Shown: piece after piece, positions 7,835-16,800 of the stretch
Numbering within the stretch: the first letter of the stretch is position 1
Layout: the number at the start of each line of letters is the position of its first letter
NCBI GenBank assembly: GCA_003218535.1
Contig: QHNV01000081.1
Location: forward strand, 1-33,664
Length of the DNA: 33,664 bases
Direction of reading: 5' to 3'
DNA from: Verrucomicrobiota bacterium
Lineage (GTDB): Bacteria > Verrucomicrobiota > Verrucomicrobiia > Chthoniobacterales > UBA10450
Program-made: the position numbers and the translations under genes
Notes under the pieces: generated by a model
The model's database searches: none
Seen by the model: only the letters and a program-made list of their open reading frames with translations
Told to the model about the DNA's origin: nothing

Positions 7835-9115
7835 TTAAGCAGAGCCAGCTTTCAGCGGTTCTTCTTTCCGCGTTACCTCTTCTCGCGGAACGGCGCTGTG
7901 AATTTCCTGCGCTTTCATTTCATCCACGGCCAAAATATCCACAAAGTCCTGCACATCAGCATCGCGCAATCCTTCAAGGTTCGTGAATCCGGATTTTACC
8001 AGGATAAGTGCCTGATCCTCAGTAATTGGCAGCGCGGCGGCGAGCGTTTGCGCGGCTTGCGCAACTTTTTGTTCGACCGCAGCCGTGGCTGAAGTGTCCT
8101 TGCCGATGTTGATCTCCCAACCGGTGAGGCGCGAGGTCAATCGTGCGTTCTGCCCTTTTTTCCCGATGGCGAGAGAAAGCTGGTCTTCGTCAACTGAAAT
8201 CTGGACGCTCTTCTTGTCGGTATCGAACACCAGATTCTTAACCTTGGCGGGTTTGAGCGCTTCCAGGACGTACTCGCGCGGGTCCGAGCTCCACCGGATG
8301 ATATCGACCTTTTCGTTGTTCAATTCGCGTACGATGTTTTTAACGCGTGAGCCGCGCATGCCGACGCATGCGCCGACTGGATCTAGTTTTTCGTTCCCGC
8401 TCCAGACCGCGATTTTCGTGCGATAACCGGCCTCGCGCGCGATTCCGCGAATCTCGACGGTACCGTCGGCGATCTCGCTTACTTCCAACTCAAAGAGACG
8501 GCGCACAAAGTTCGGATGACTGCGCGAAACTATGATTTCTGGACCACGAACGCCGTTCTCGACCGCGACGACGTAAGCGCGGAGCCGATCGCCGACATTG
8601 TAGTCTTCTACCGCCACACGTTCCCGCTGAGGCATGACTGCTTCGAATTTTCCAAGGTCCAGAATTACATCCGAGCGATCAAAGCGCCGAACCGTGCCAC
8701 TTACGATTTCTCCAGCACGATCCTTGAACTCCTCGTAGATCATTTCCTTTTCGACCTGACGAATGCGCTGCATCATTGCCTGTTTGGCGGTCTGTGCTGC
8801 GATGCGCCCAAAATTGCGCGGGGTCACTTCCATCTCGACGGCGTCGCCCACTTTGGCGTCCGCCTTGATCTTGCGCGCTTTGGCGAGCTCGATTTCGTCC
8901 TGCGGATTGCTCACATGATCAACTACGAGCAAATTCGCGAGCGCGCGGATTTCGCCGGTCTTCGGGTTGATGTCGATCCGCAAATCCCGTGATGCGCCCA
9001 CGCTTTTTTTTGAAGCTGAGAGCAGCGCGTTCGACACCGCTTCGAGCAGGATCTCGCGTTTGATTCCGCGCTCCCGCTCCAAGTAATCGAGCATGGCGAT
9101 AAATTCCGCGTTCAT
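7835..9115 (-). CDS. nusA: Transcription termination/antitermination factor NusA
   Basis: 426 residues from ATG at 9115, whose N-terminus MNAEFIAMLDYLERERGIKR is the conserved NusA start; the 16-codon upstream extension is unlikely. Order: RNA-polymerase-binding N domain (about 1-125), S1 domain (about 130-200, GEIVSGTVRRFDRSDVILDLG), then two KH domains including GACVGMRGSRVKNIVRELNNEKVDII and LAIGKKGQNARLTSRLTGWEI. A single helix-hairpin-helix C-terminal region (about 370-410) follows. NusA modulates pausing, rho termination and antitermination. It is the first gene of the operon; rimP, which usually precedes it, is absent here, and the upstream neighbour is divergent. No strong ribosome binding site is seen. 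Confidence 0.96.
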   Translation of the reverse strand: MNAEFIAMLDYLERERGIKREILLEAVSNALLSASKKSVGASRDLRIDINPKTGEIRALANLLVVDHVSNPQDEIELAKARKIKADAKVGDAVEMEVTPRNFGRIAAQTAKQAMMQRIRQVEKEMIYEEFKDRAGEIVSGTVRRFDRSDVILDLGKFEAVMPQRERVAVEDYNVGDRLRAYVVAVENGVRGPEIIVSRSHPNFVRRLFELEVSEIADGTVEIRGIAREAGYRTKIAVWSGNEKLDPVGACVGMRGSRVKNIVRELNNEKVDIIRWSSDPREYVLEALKPAKVKNLVFDTDKKSVQISVDEDQLSLAIGKKGQNARLTSRLTGWEINIGKDTSATAAVEQKVAQAAQTLAAALPITEDQALILVKSGFTNLEGLRDADVQDFVDILAVDEMKAQEIHSAVPREEVTRKEEPLKAGSA

Positions 9116-9142
9116 AAAAACATGTAGCCCGCAGACTAAAAA

Positions 9143-9165
9143 GAGTGGGACGTCAGTTCCCACTC
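9143..9165. repeat. Hairpin GAGTGGGA/TCCCACTC in the nusA leader
   Basis: Perfect 8-bp arms at 9143-9150 and 9158-9165 around a 7-nt loop, 28 bases upstream of the nusA start. The neighbouring TGTAGCCCGC (9123-9132) resembles the ends of other repeats in the window. It could be a leader structure affecting nusA or simply another repeat insertion. Confidence 0.5.
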
Positions 9166-9273
9166 CGTTCAGCGCGCGGACTAGAAAAGTAGTTTAACTC
9201 CGTTCGCCAGATCGTCAAGCTGCGCTTTGGTTTGATTTGACGTTGGAAGCTCAATATCCAACATCCCAGTCTA

Positions 9274-10584
9274 GTGAATTCGCGCGTGCAAGCCCTCTTG
9301 ATGGTGCTCTTCGTGTGGGCGGTAGTTTATCTTCCGGCGCTTGGTTCGCTCGCGATCAAGGGAGAGGAGGGACGGCGGATTTTGCCGGCGATCCGGATGC
9401 TCGAGACCGGCGATTATATTGTTCCCCAAGCCTTTATTACGGTCGCGCGACCAAGCCTCGGCTCGAGCGGGTCGACAATCGCAGCGCTAATTTGGCTAAC
9501 AAATTTCGGCATCATCGAAAAGGGCCGCCTCATCGAGATCGAGGCTCTGTACGTTTCGCTTTTCGCTTTGGCGTTCATCTGTTGGCTCACCTGGTGGGAA
9601 CAAAAGAGATCGCCCTGGCTCATCTGGATCGTGCCTTGGATTTTTCTCGGCTTCGGCTGGCTGGCGAAAGGACCAATTCACCTAATATTTTTCTATAGCA
9701 TTGCCTTGGCTGTGCTTTCGCAAGCTTCGGAATTGCGAAAGCTTTTGAACCTGCCGCATGCTATCGGGTTCATCATCATGATGTTGATCTTCGCGGCATG
9801 GGCGATTCCCTACGTGCAAATCGCCGGTGCTTCGCGTGTTGCCCATGTCTGGAATGCACAACTCTGGCTCATTGCCGCCGACTTCAGACCGCGAGGGTGG
9901 TTACTGAACATCCCGCGTAGTCTTGGTTATTTCCTACCATGGCTTCTTCTTGTGCCACTGATGGGCAGCGCGACATTTTCGTCCGAGCGCAAAACCAAAA
10001 TTACGCGCGCTTTAATTTGGGGAATCGCGGTACCGCTGTTGGTTGTGGATCTAATTCCGGGATGGCTTCCGCGTTACGGCATGCCGTTGCTCGCGCCGAC
10101 AGTTTGGCTGCTTGCCGCAATTCTTAGCGCGGAAAAGTTGAAATGGTCGCGTTGGCTCGGTGGCAGGGTACTCTTGGCAAGCGATCGACAGCGTATTGTC
10201 ATGGCGATTGCAATTTGCACATGCGCGTGTGTTTGCCTTTACGCGTTCGCGATAGTCCCGTTTCTGCAGAAACAGCAAAAAGTAAAGGCGATCGCCGCAC
10301 AAATTGATGCGCTGGTTCCAGCTTCGCAACCGCTTTACGCAGTCGATCCGGACTTTCAGCCCTTTCTTTTCTACATCGGTCGGCGGCTTATCTATGTGAG
10401 CGAAGTTGATGATCTGCCCGGTGAGGCGCGGTACTTTCTCATCCAGACATCGAAGGAACGAGAAGCGGAAACAGCGCGACAATGGCGGCCGACGCAGCCC
10501 ACGGCATTACTGCGAATAAAGGATCATCGGTACCGCAAAACGACACTTTTCTCCGTGGGAACTCCTGAAGGATTGGAGCGCTGA
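9274..10584 (+). CDS. GT39/ArnT-like membrane glycosyltransferase, internally deleted copy
   Basis: 436-residue polytopic membrane protein of the ArnT/PMT-like clan (glycosyl transfer from polyprenyl-phosphate donors), start GTG at 9274 or ATG at 9301. It shares KGEEGRRILPAIRMLETGDYIVPQ with the following gene, then jumps at residue 52/53 directly to a segment that aligns with residue 97 of that gene. It therefore lacks 45 residues containing the NPYFRKPPLVNWL and RLPSAL motifs conserved in these enzymes. Later it retains IEKGRLIEIEALYVS, LAKGP and repeated transmembrane helices. Loss of the first periplasmic-loop motif makes activity doubtful; it may be a non-functional or regulatory duplicate. 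Its stop overlaps the next start (TGATG). Confidence 0.8.
   Translation: MNSRVQALLMVLFVWAVVYLPALGSLAIKGEEGRRILPAIRMLETGDYIVPQAFITVARPSLGSSGSTIAALIWLTNFGIIEKGRLIEIEALYVSLFALAFICWLTWWEQKRSPWLIWIVPWIFLGFGWLAKGPIHLIFFYSIALAVLSQASELRKLLNLPHAIGFIIMMLIFAAWAIPYVQIAGASRVAHVWNAQLWLIAADFRPRGWLLNIPRSLGYFLPWLLLVPLMGSATFSSERKTKITRALIWGIAVPLLVVDLIPGWLPRYGMPLLAPTVWLLAAILSAEKLKWSRWLGGRVLLASDRQRIVMAIAICTCACVCLYAFAIVPFLQKQQKVKAIAAQIDALVPASQPLYAVDPDFQPFLFYIGRRLIYVSEVDDLPGEARYFLIQTSKEREAETARQWRPTQPTALLRIKDHRYRKTTLFSVGTPEGLER
9313..9425. repeat. Gene-conversion tract, copy 1
   Basis: 113 bases identical to 10620-10732 except for one substitution (gag/gaa), while sequences on both sides, and the remainder of the two genes, are strongly diverged. 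The tract ends precisely where the 45-codon deletion in this copy begins. This pattern is expected from recent recombination between the tandem paralogues, or from a local assembly error. Confidence 0.85.
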
Positions 10585-12008
10585 TGTCCCGCATTTCCGC
10601 AGTTCTGATCGTGGTGGCGGTGTGGGCGGTAGTTTATCTTCCGGCGCTTGGTTCGCTCGCGATCAAGGGAGAAGAGGGACGGCGGATTTTGCCGGCGATC
10701 CGGATGCTCGAGACCGGCGATTATATTGTTCCACAGGTAGGAAATAATCCGTATTTCCGGAAGCCGCCGCTGGTGAACTGGCTGGTGGCAGGGTCGTTTA
10801 AAATTTTTGGGGTACGAAATGAATGGACGGCCCGCTTGCCCTCGGCGCTTGCAGTGCTCGCAGTGGCCATCGCGTTTGTGACCATTGCGCGCGCGAGCCT
10901 TGGATCCGGCGGCTCGACCGTCGCGGCACTCATTTGGCTGACCAATGTTGGAATGATAGAGAAGGGCCGGTTGATCGAGATTGAAGCGCTCTACGTTTCG
11001 CTTTCCGGCCTTGCCATCATTTTTTGGTTGAGTTTTTGGAATCAGAAGAAATCCCAGTGGCTTGTTTGGATTCCGCCCGCGATATTTCTAGGACTTGGCA
11101 TGCTCGCGAAGGGCCCAACACTTCTCGTATTTTTTTACGGCATCGTGCTGGCTGTTCTTTGGCGGACCAAGAATTGGCAGCTGCTATTTCAGCCGGCGCA
11201 TTTTGTCGCGCTCGGAATCATGTTCGCCATTCTTGCGGCATGGGCTGTTCCATTTGCCAAGACCACGACGATGGAGCTGGCGATGCACAAATGGTCAATT
11301 CAATTCAGCGAACGTCTCAAGGGCACCAACTTCCAATTTTTAAACTGGATCCAAAATGTCCCTCGCGCCTTGGTGTATTTTCTGCCGTGGCTCACCCTGG
11401 TTCCGTTCATACGTTTTTCAAAATTTCACGACGATATGCGGCGACAACTTGCGCACGGCCTAGCCTGGGGAACGCTGGTACCGTTCCTTGCCGTAAATCT
11501 TGTGCCTGGGGCGGTCGCGCGCTATAGCATGCCATCTCTGGTTCCGGCTTCATGGCTGCTGGCAATGACCTTTGCCGGCGGCGCCTTGCGTTGGCCTGGC
11601 AAACTGCATGTGGGAAACGAACGCGCATGGGCGAAGGTGGCGACTGCTTTTGTTGGACTTGCGCTCATCGTCGGCGGAATCGGCTACCCACTTGCAGCGC
11701 TCGCCTTGCATAACAGGCAGCAGGTAACAAGAGTCGCGGCGACAGTTAACGGCATCGTGCCAGCCAGCGAGAAACTGTATGTGGTAAATCCGCACTATCA
11801 GCCCGTTCTTTTCTACGTGAAGGCACCGCTTGAATACGTACACAGCATCACAGACCTTCCGGTTGAGACACATTATTTTCTCGTTCGCGCGGAAAAGAGG
11901 AAGGAAGCAGCGACCACGGAAAAGTGGAATCCCCGCCGGACGCATGAACTTGCTCGCGTCAGGGATTACAGCAAACGCGAGATGATCCTTTTCGAGGTTA
12001 GTTCTTAA
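10584..12008 (+). CDS. GT39/ArnT-like membrane glycosyltransferase
   Basis: 474-residue integral membrane protein resembling ArnT/GT39 glycosyltransferases, which transfer sugars from undecaprenyl-phosphate carriers on the periplasmic side, for example to lipid A or other glycans; the actual substrate is unknown. Signatures are the first-loop acidic segment KGEEGRRILPAIRMLETGDYIVP (with E30, E31), NPYFRKPPLVNWL (about 55-67), RLPSALAVLAV (about 84-94), IEKGRLIEIEALY and LAKGP. About ten hydrophobic helices follow, then a soluble C-terminal part reading ...PLEYVHSITDLPVETHYFLV. The ATG at 10584 overlaps the preceding stop by one base. This copy looks intact. Confidence 0.85.
   Translation: MSRISAVLIVVAVWAVVYLPALGSLAIKGEEGRRILPAIRMLETGDYIVPQVGNNPYFRKPPLVNWLVAGSFKIFGVRNEWTARLPSALAVLAVAIAFVTIARASLGSGGSTVAALIWLTNVGMIEKGRLIEIEALYVSLSGLAIIFWLSFWNQKKSQWLVWIPPAIFLGLGMLAKGPTLLVFFYGIVLAVLWRTKNWQLLFQPAHFVALGIMFAILAAWAVPFAKTTTMELAMHKWSIQFSERLKGTNFQFLNWIQNVPRALVYFLPWLTLVPFIRFSKFHDDMRRQLAHGLAWGTLVPFLAVNLVPGAVARYSMPSLVPASWLLAMTFAGGALRWPGKLHVGNERAWAKVATAFVGLALIVGGIGYPLAALALHNRQQVTRVAATVNGIVPASEKLYVVNPHYQPVLFYVKAPLEYVHSITDLPVETHYFLVRAEKRKEAATTEKWNPRRTHELARVRDYSKREMILFEVSS
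10620..10732. repeat. Gene-conversion tract, copy 2
   Basis: Partner of 9313-9425: 112 of 113 bases identical. In this copy the coding sequence continues uninterrupted beyond the tract. Confidence 0.85.
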
Positions 12009-12015
12009 AGGAAGA

Positions 12016-12054
12016 TTGACAGGCTAACAAATCGGAATTGGTTAGCATGCTAAC
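12016..12054 (+). promoter_or_regulatory. MarR-type promoter/operator region
   Basis: TTGACA at 12016-12021 is a good -35 box. A perfect 14-bp palindrome GTTAGCATGCTAAC lies at 12041-12054, and an additional GCTAAC half site at 12023-12028 forms a second inverted pair with GTTAGC. The palindrome overlaps the expected -10 region and is 14 bases upstream of the marR start, so it is a likely autoregulatory operator for the marR-adaptor-pump operon. Repressor binding is inferred. Confidence 0.7.
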
Positions 12055-12068
12055 TAATTTCGGTTCAC

Positions 12069-12626
12069 ATGACCTCGGACTGGGAAACAATTGGCCCGTT
12101 GCTCCACGGCACTGCTCGTGCATGGCGGCAGAAACTAGACGAGCGCCTCAGACCCATGGGCTTGAGCCAGGCAAAATGGCGCACGCTTCTGCACCTGTCT
12201 CTTGCTCGAGACGCGCTTACTCAGGCGGAGATTGCAGCGCGGCTGGGGATTGAAGAGCCTACCGTTGTATCGCTGTTGCGCCGACTGGAGAAAGAAGATT
12301 GGATCACGCGCACAAATTCTCCGCATGATCGCCGCTGCAAAATGGTGCTGTTGGGCCGGCGCGCGCAGCAGGTAATCCCACAGATCAACGCAACAGCCGA
12401 GAAACTTCGGCACGAACTATTGGCTGGTATCCCAAAGTCGGATCTCCAAACGTGCATGGGAGTGTTGGCGCGCATTCGGGGACGGGCGGAGAAAACCGAG
12501 CGACGCCAGTCCTTCACTCGCCAGTCTGTGGCTCGCGCTTTCGTCGAGCACAACGGCCAGACCAAACAGGGATATTCGATTCCGAGAAAAAGCGCAATTT
12601 CGCGGCGCAACGGAGGGTTAAAATGA
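12069..12626 (+). CDS. MarR-family transcriptional regulator
   Basis: 185-residue winged-helix regulator. N-terminal dimerisation helix (about 5-30), winged HTH (about 45-110) with LTQAEIAARLGIEEPTVVSLLRRLEKEDWI as recognition region and the wing motif TNSPHDRRCKMVLL containing the conserved D-R. A basic, Ser/Arg-rich C-terminal tail (about 145-185) is longer than in typical MarR proteins. It is first in an operon with an RND adaptor and pump, overlapping the adaptor start by four bases (ATGA). It probably represses this efflux operon through the palindrome at 12041 and is released by a toxic ligand; the ligand is unknown. Confidence 0.9.
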   Translation: MTSDWETIGPLLHGTARAWRQKLDERLRPMGLSQAKWRTLLHLSLARDALTQAEIAARLGIEEPTVVSLLRRLEKEDWITRTNSPHDRRCKMVLLGRRAQQVIPQINATAEKLRHELLAGIPKSDLQTCMGVLARIRGRAEKTERRQSFTRQSVARAFVEHNGQTKQGYSIPRKSAISRRNGGLK

Positions 12627-13858
12627 AACTTAACACGCCGGTAAGTAGTCCAAAGACATTAGACCGCCGCACTTCCCAGCGCCCGCAGTTTCAAATGAAA
12701 CGTACCCGTACAGCCAATCAGAGGGTTCCGAAGTGGGCGTACTTGCTTTTTATCATCTTGGCAGCGTTTGTCTGTTACCGGATCTTTCAACACAGGGCAA
12801 GCGAGGTTAAAGCCGCTCAGCCGCCGGGTCGTCCTGTGACTGCAGCCAAAGCCATCACAAAGGATGTGCCGATTTACCTCGATGAGATCGGCACATGTGC
12901 AGCGTACGAGACCGTGCAGGTGCAGGCGCAGGTGAGCGGCAAGATCATCGAGCGCCTTTTTCAAGACGGCTCGGACGTGAAGAAAGAAGATCCCCTTTTT
13001 ACAATCGATCCGCGTCCGTATCAGGCCGCTCTCGACCAGGCAAAGGCGCAAGCCGCACTAGACCAGGTGACGCTGAAGCGACAAGAAGATCTTCGCGCGA
13101 GAAAGGTCATAGCGCAGCAAGACTACGACACTGCTGTGGCGAATGCACAGAAGTCTCAGGCAGCGGCGGAGGCTGCCCAGGTGAACCTCGATTATTGCTA
13201 CATCAAGTCGCCCATTAACGGACGAGTCGGTCTCCGCAATGTTGACGTTGGCAACTTGGTTGGACCCTCGACTCCGCCACTCGTCACAATCCAGGGTTTG
13301 GATCCGATTTACACCGACTTCACCGTGGCCGAGAACGATCTGCCGCTTGTGCGAAAATATCTCGGCGGCCCAAACGTGAAAGTGGAAACATACCTGGCAG
13401 ACGGGTCGATCACCCCGCGCATGGGCGATTTGTATTTTATCGATAACGCAGTGCAGCCCGGCTCGGGAACGGTGAAAGTCCGCGGAGTCACGGCGAATGC
13501 TGATCGCGCGCTGTGGCCGTCGGAATTTGTCCTTGTCCGTTTCATTCTGGACACGCTCAAGAACGCCACGCTTGTGCCGTCGCAGGCCGTCCAGGTTAGC
13601 CAGAGTGGGCCGTTTGTTTTTGTGGTAAAGCCTGACAACACTGTTGAACTTCGGGCGGTGAAACCAGGTCAACGCCAGGACGGCGATCTTGTCGTGATTG
13701 AGAGCGGCGTGAAACCCGGCGAGACTGTTGTTGTCACCGGCCAGCTCGCGCTTTCGCCAGGGGCGAAAGTGGCGCCGCAACCGTATGCTGCTGAGACGTC
13801 GGGCACGCTTCAGTCCCGACAGATCGGGACTTCAAAAAGCCCAACCTCGTATGAATGA
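12623..13858 (+). CDS. RND efflux periplasmic adaptor subunit (AcrA/MdtA-like, HlyD family)
   Basis: 411 residues from ATG at 12623, preceded by GGAGGG with suitable spacing and overlapping the marR stop; the longer upstream frame is rejected. A single N-terminal transmembrane anchor (about 38-55) replaces a lipoprotein signal. Then come the beta-barrel/lipoyl segment (VQVQAQVSGKIIERLFQDGSDVKKEDPLFTID), a coiled-coil hairpin (about 130-180), the second lipoyl half (YIKSPINGRVGLRNVDVGNLV) and membrane-proximal beta domains. It bridges the inner-membrane pump to an outer-membrane channel. Its 3' end holds an 8-bp hairpin, and the pump start codon lies inside its last codons. Confidence 0.94.
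   Translation: MKLNTPVSSPKTLDRRTSQRPQFQMKRTRTANQRVPKWAYLLFIILAAFVCYRIFQHRASEVKAAQPPGRPVTAAKAITKDVPIYLDEIGTCAAYETVQVQAQVSGKIIERLFQDGSDVKKEDPLFTIDPRPYQAALDQAKAQAALDQVTLKRQEDLRARKVIAQQDYDTAVANAQKSQAAAEAAQVNLDYCYIKSPINGRVGLRNVDVGNLVGPSTPPLVTIQGLDPIYTDFTVAENDLPLVRKYLGGPNVKVETYLADGSITPRMGDLYFIDNAVQPGSGTVKVRGVTANADRALWPSEFVLVRFILDTLKNATLVPSQAVQVSQSGPFVFVVKPDNTVELRAVKPGQRQDGDLVVIESGVKPGETVVVTGQLALSPGAKVAPQPYAAETSGTLQSRQIGTSKSPTSYE
13812..13831. repeat. Hairpin AGTCCCGA/TCGGGACT in adaptor 3' end
   Basis: Perfect 8-bp arms (13812-13819 and 13824-13831) with a CAGA loop inside the last codons of the adaptor gene, about 20 bases before the pump start. It encodes the odd C-terminal SRQIGTSK stretch and looks like an inserted small palindrome. 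It may modulate translation of the pump. Confidence 0.5.
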
Positions 13859-16800
13859 CGCGGAGGAACATGACGGCGAACGCGAAGTAAGAGATCGGGA
13901 TCGCGTTAGGTCAAGATCGTTCACCGAAGATCAGCCCAAGCCGACGGCAAAGTTAATTCAAGTCGAAGGTTCGGGGCTCTCCGGGCCGTTTATTCGGCGG
14001 CCCGTGATGACCGTGCTGCTGACGCTCTCCGTGATTGTCGCCGGTCTCGCGACTTACGGAAAACTTGCCGTCAACGATCTGCCCGCAGTGGATTATCCGG
14101 TTATTCAAGTTACCTGCTCGTATCCCGGCGCAGACCCCACGACGATGGCCAACAACATCGCGACGCCGTTGGAGAAGCAATTCTTGCAAATCCCCGGTCT
14201 GGACATCATCACCAGCAATAGCACGCAGAGCAACACGTCGCTGACGTTGCAGTTCGTGCTCAGCAAAAGCATCACCGACGCCGCAACCGACGTGCAGGCT
14301 GCGATCCAGCGTGCCACGGGGAAATTGCCAATCGATCTGCCGAGTCCGCCAACCTTTACAAAAACCAACCCGAACGACCAGGCCGTTTACTTGTTAGGCC
14401 TGATGTCAGACACGCTGACCGACTGGGACCTGTACAAGTACGCGTCCACGGTTGTGGCGCAGCGCATCAACATTCTGCCGGGTGTTTCGCAGGTGAACAT
14501 TTACGGAGTGCAGGGCGCGGTTCGAATCAAGGCCGATCCATCGGCGCTGGCTGTGCGCGGTCTGACGATGGATGATCTGGCCAGCGCGATCAAAGCGGGC
14601 ACAGTCTATTCCGGTGCAGGGCAATTCGATGGTGCGCATCGCACCTTTGTCCTTCAGCCCAATGGACAGATCGATAAGGCTGAGGGATATCGCAATCTGA
14701 TCGTGGCGCGCAACCCGAACGGTTTGCCGGTTTACTTGCGCGACGTCGCTGATGTGTACCAGGGCGTTCAGGACGAACGCATCTCGCGCTTTTTCTGGAT
14801 GCGCGGTTTTAAACCGCCCGGCTCGGTGGTCGTGCTTGCGGTTTCACGGCAGGCGGGCGCAAACGCAGTGGAAGTGGCTAACTCCGTCAAAGCACTGTTC
14901 CCTGAGCTGCGTGCAAGCTTGCCGGGCTCGATCAAATTCACGCCGGTGTTCGACCGTTCGCAAACGATCGTCAATTCCGCTGACGAAGTGAAATGGACGC
15001 TGATGATCGCGTTCGTGCTGGTAGTGATGGTTATCTACGTGTTTCTCGGTCGCGCTACCGACACGCTGATTCCGGCTGTGGCGTTGCCAATGTCGTTGCT
15101 GCTCACCGTGGCCGTGATGTACATGCTCAATTTCTCCATCAACAATCTGACTTTGATGGCGCTGACCCTGGCCATTGGTTTCCTTGTCGATGACGCCATT
15201 GTGTTTTTGGAAAACGTGGTGCGCCGTGCCGAGCATGGTGAGTCGATCTTGCAAGCAACCTTTAACAGTGCCGGCGAAATTTCCTTCACGATCCTGTCGA
15301 TGACGCTGTCACTCGCTGCGGTTTTCATCCCGTTGGTTTTCATCCCTGGACTGCTTGGCCGCATCTTCCGCGAGTTTTCCGTCACGATCATCGTGGCGAT
15401 TCTCGCCTCAGGGCTTGTGTCGCTCACGCTTACCCCGTTGATGTGCGCGCGCATCTTGGGTGAGCGCAGGGCCGGCCACAAACGCGCCTGGATGGAACGG
15501 CACACCAGTAACTTCATCAAACGCGTCATCGCTGGCTACGGCCGGGTCCTCGACAAGTTTCTCGATCGCGCATGGCTCACAGTGCCGATCCTGATCATCT
15601 GCATTCTTGGTCTCTGGTTCTTCTTCAGCCATCTGCCGTTCACGTTATTGCCGCCGGGCGACAGTGGTTTCATTCGCGGCGTGTTTATCGCGCAGGAAGG
15701 TTCGTCGCCGGCGCAGATGCGCGCTTATCAAACGGAAGTCAATAAGAAACTCCAAGCGGATCCAGCCGTTGGGCAATTTTTCACGCTCGCTGGTTTCTCG
15801 TCGCGCAGCGCATTGTCGCAGGGGCTGCTGTTTCTTTTTCTGAAGCCGCGCGGTGAACGTCCGCCTATCGATCAAATCATTTTGCGACTGCAAAAATCGC
15901 TTGGCTCAATTCCTGGCATGACAGCAGTGTTAACGCCCAGCCCGGTGCTGCAAATCAGTGTTGGTGCCACGAGCCAGACCCAGGGGCAATACGCGTACAC
16001 TATTAGCGGCATCGTGCCGGGTGATGTTTACGCCGTGGCCGACCAACTGCTGAAAAAACTGAAACAGTTTAAAGGCTTCCTCAGTGTCCGCTCCGATTAC
16101 TACCACGATACGCCAAATCTCCGGATCGACATGAATCGGGACCGCGCTGCCACCTACGGCGTTTCTACTTCAGCAATCCAAAGCCTGTTACGCAACGCTT
16201 ACTCGCAAAACTACGTCTATCTCATCAAGGAACCGGACGACCAATACCAGGTTATTCTCGAAGTCAAAGACAAGGAGCGGGCGCACCCTGGGGACTTGGA
16301 CGATCTCTACGTCCGCAGCAGCACCAGTGGGAATTTCAGCGCGAGCGGCTCAGGCGGAGGAACCATAGCGACGACCACAGGTAATATGACGAATCTCGTT
16401 CCGCTGCGTGTTGTAACATCAACCAAAGAAGTTATTGGTCCGCAAGCTGTGAATCATTTGAATCAGTTCACAAGCGTTACGTTCAATTTCAACCTGTTGC
16501 CAAACGTCGCCATCGGCGATGCGACCAAGTTTATCGAGGACGCCTTCGCGCAAATCCACCCGCACTATCCGACCGTGCAGGGCATCTTCCAGGGGGAAAC
16601 ACTCGTGTTCCAGCAATTGTTCCGCTCTCTGCCTTTGCTGTTACTCGCTGCCGTTTTCATCATGTATGTGATCCTGGGAATCCTTTACGAGAGCTATGTG
16701 CACCCGTTCACGGTTTTGTTTCCAGCAATTGTGCCCGCCGTAGTCGGCGGACTGGCTACATTGTATCTCTTCCACTCAGTGCTTTCGCTTTATAGCGTCA

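Noticed and set aside
7313-8092. Plus-strand 259-codon frame opposite the infB N-terminus and the nusA 3' end
   Set aside because: Its low-complexity Ala/Gly/Phe composition is the complement of the Lys/Ala/Pro-rich IF-2 linker; no ribosome binding site or family match.
9426-9440. The missing segment in glycosyltransferase copy 1 considered as an excised intron or programmed frameshift
   Set aside because: The reading frame continues directly with homologous sequence and nothing is inserted; the sequence is simply absent.
13058-13780. 240-codon minus-strand frame opposite the RND adaptor gene
   Set aside because: Shadow frame over a clear HlyD/AcrA coding region with overlapping operon starts; no domain recognised.
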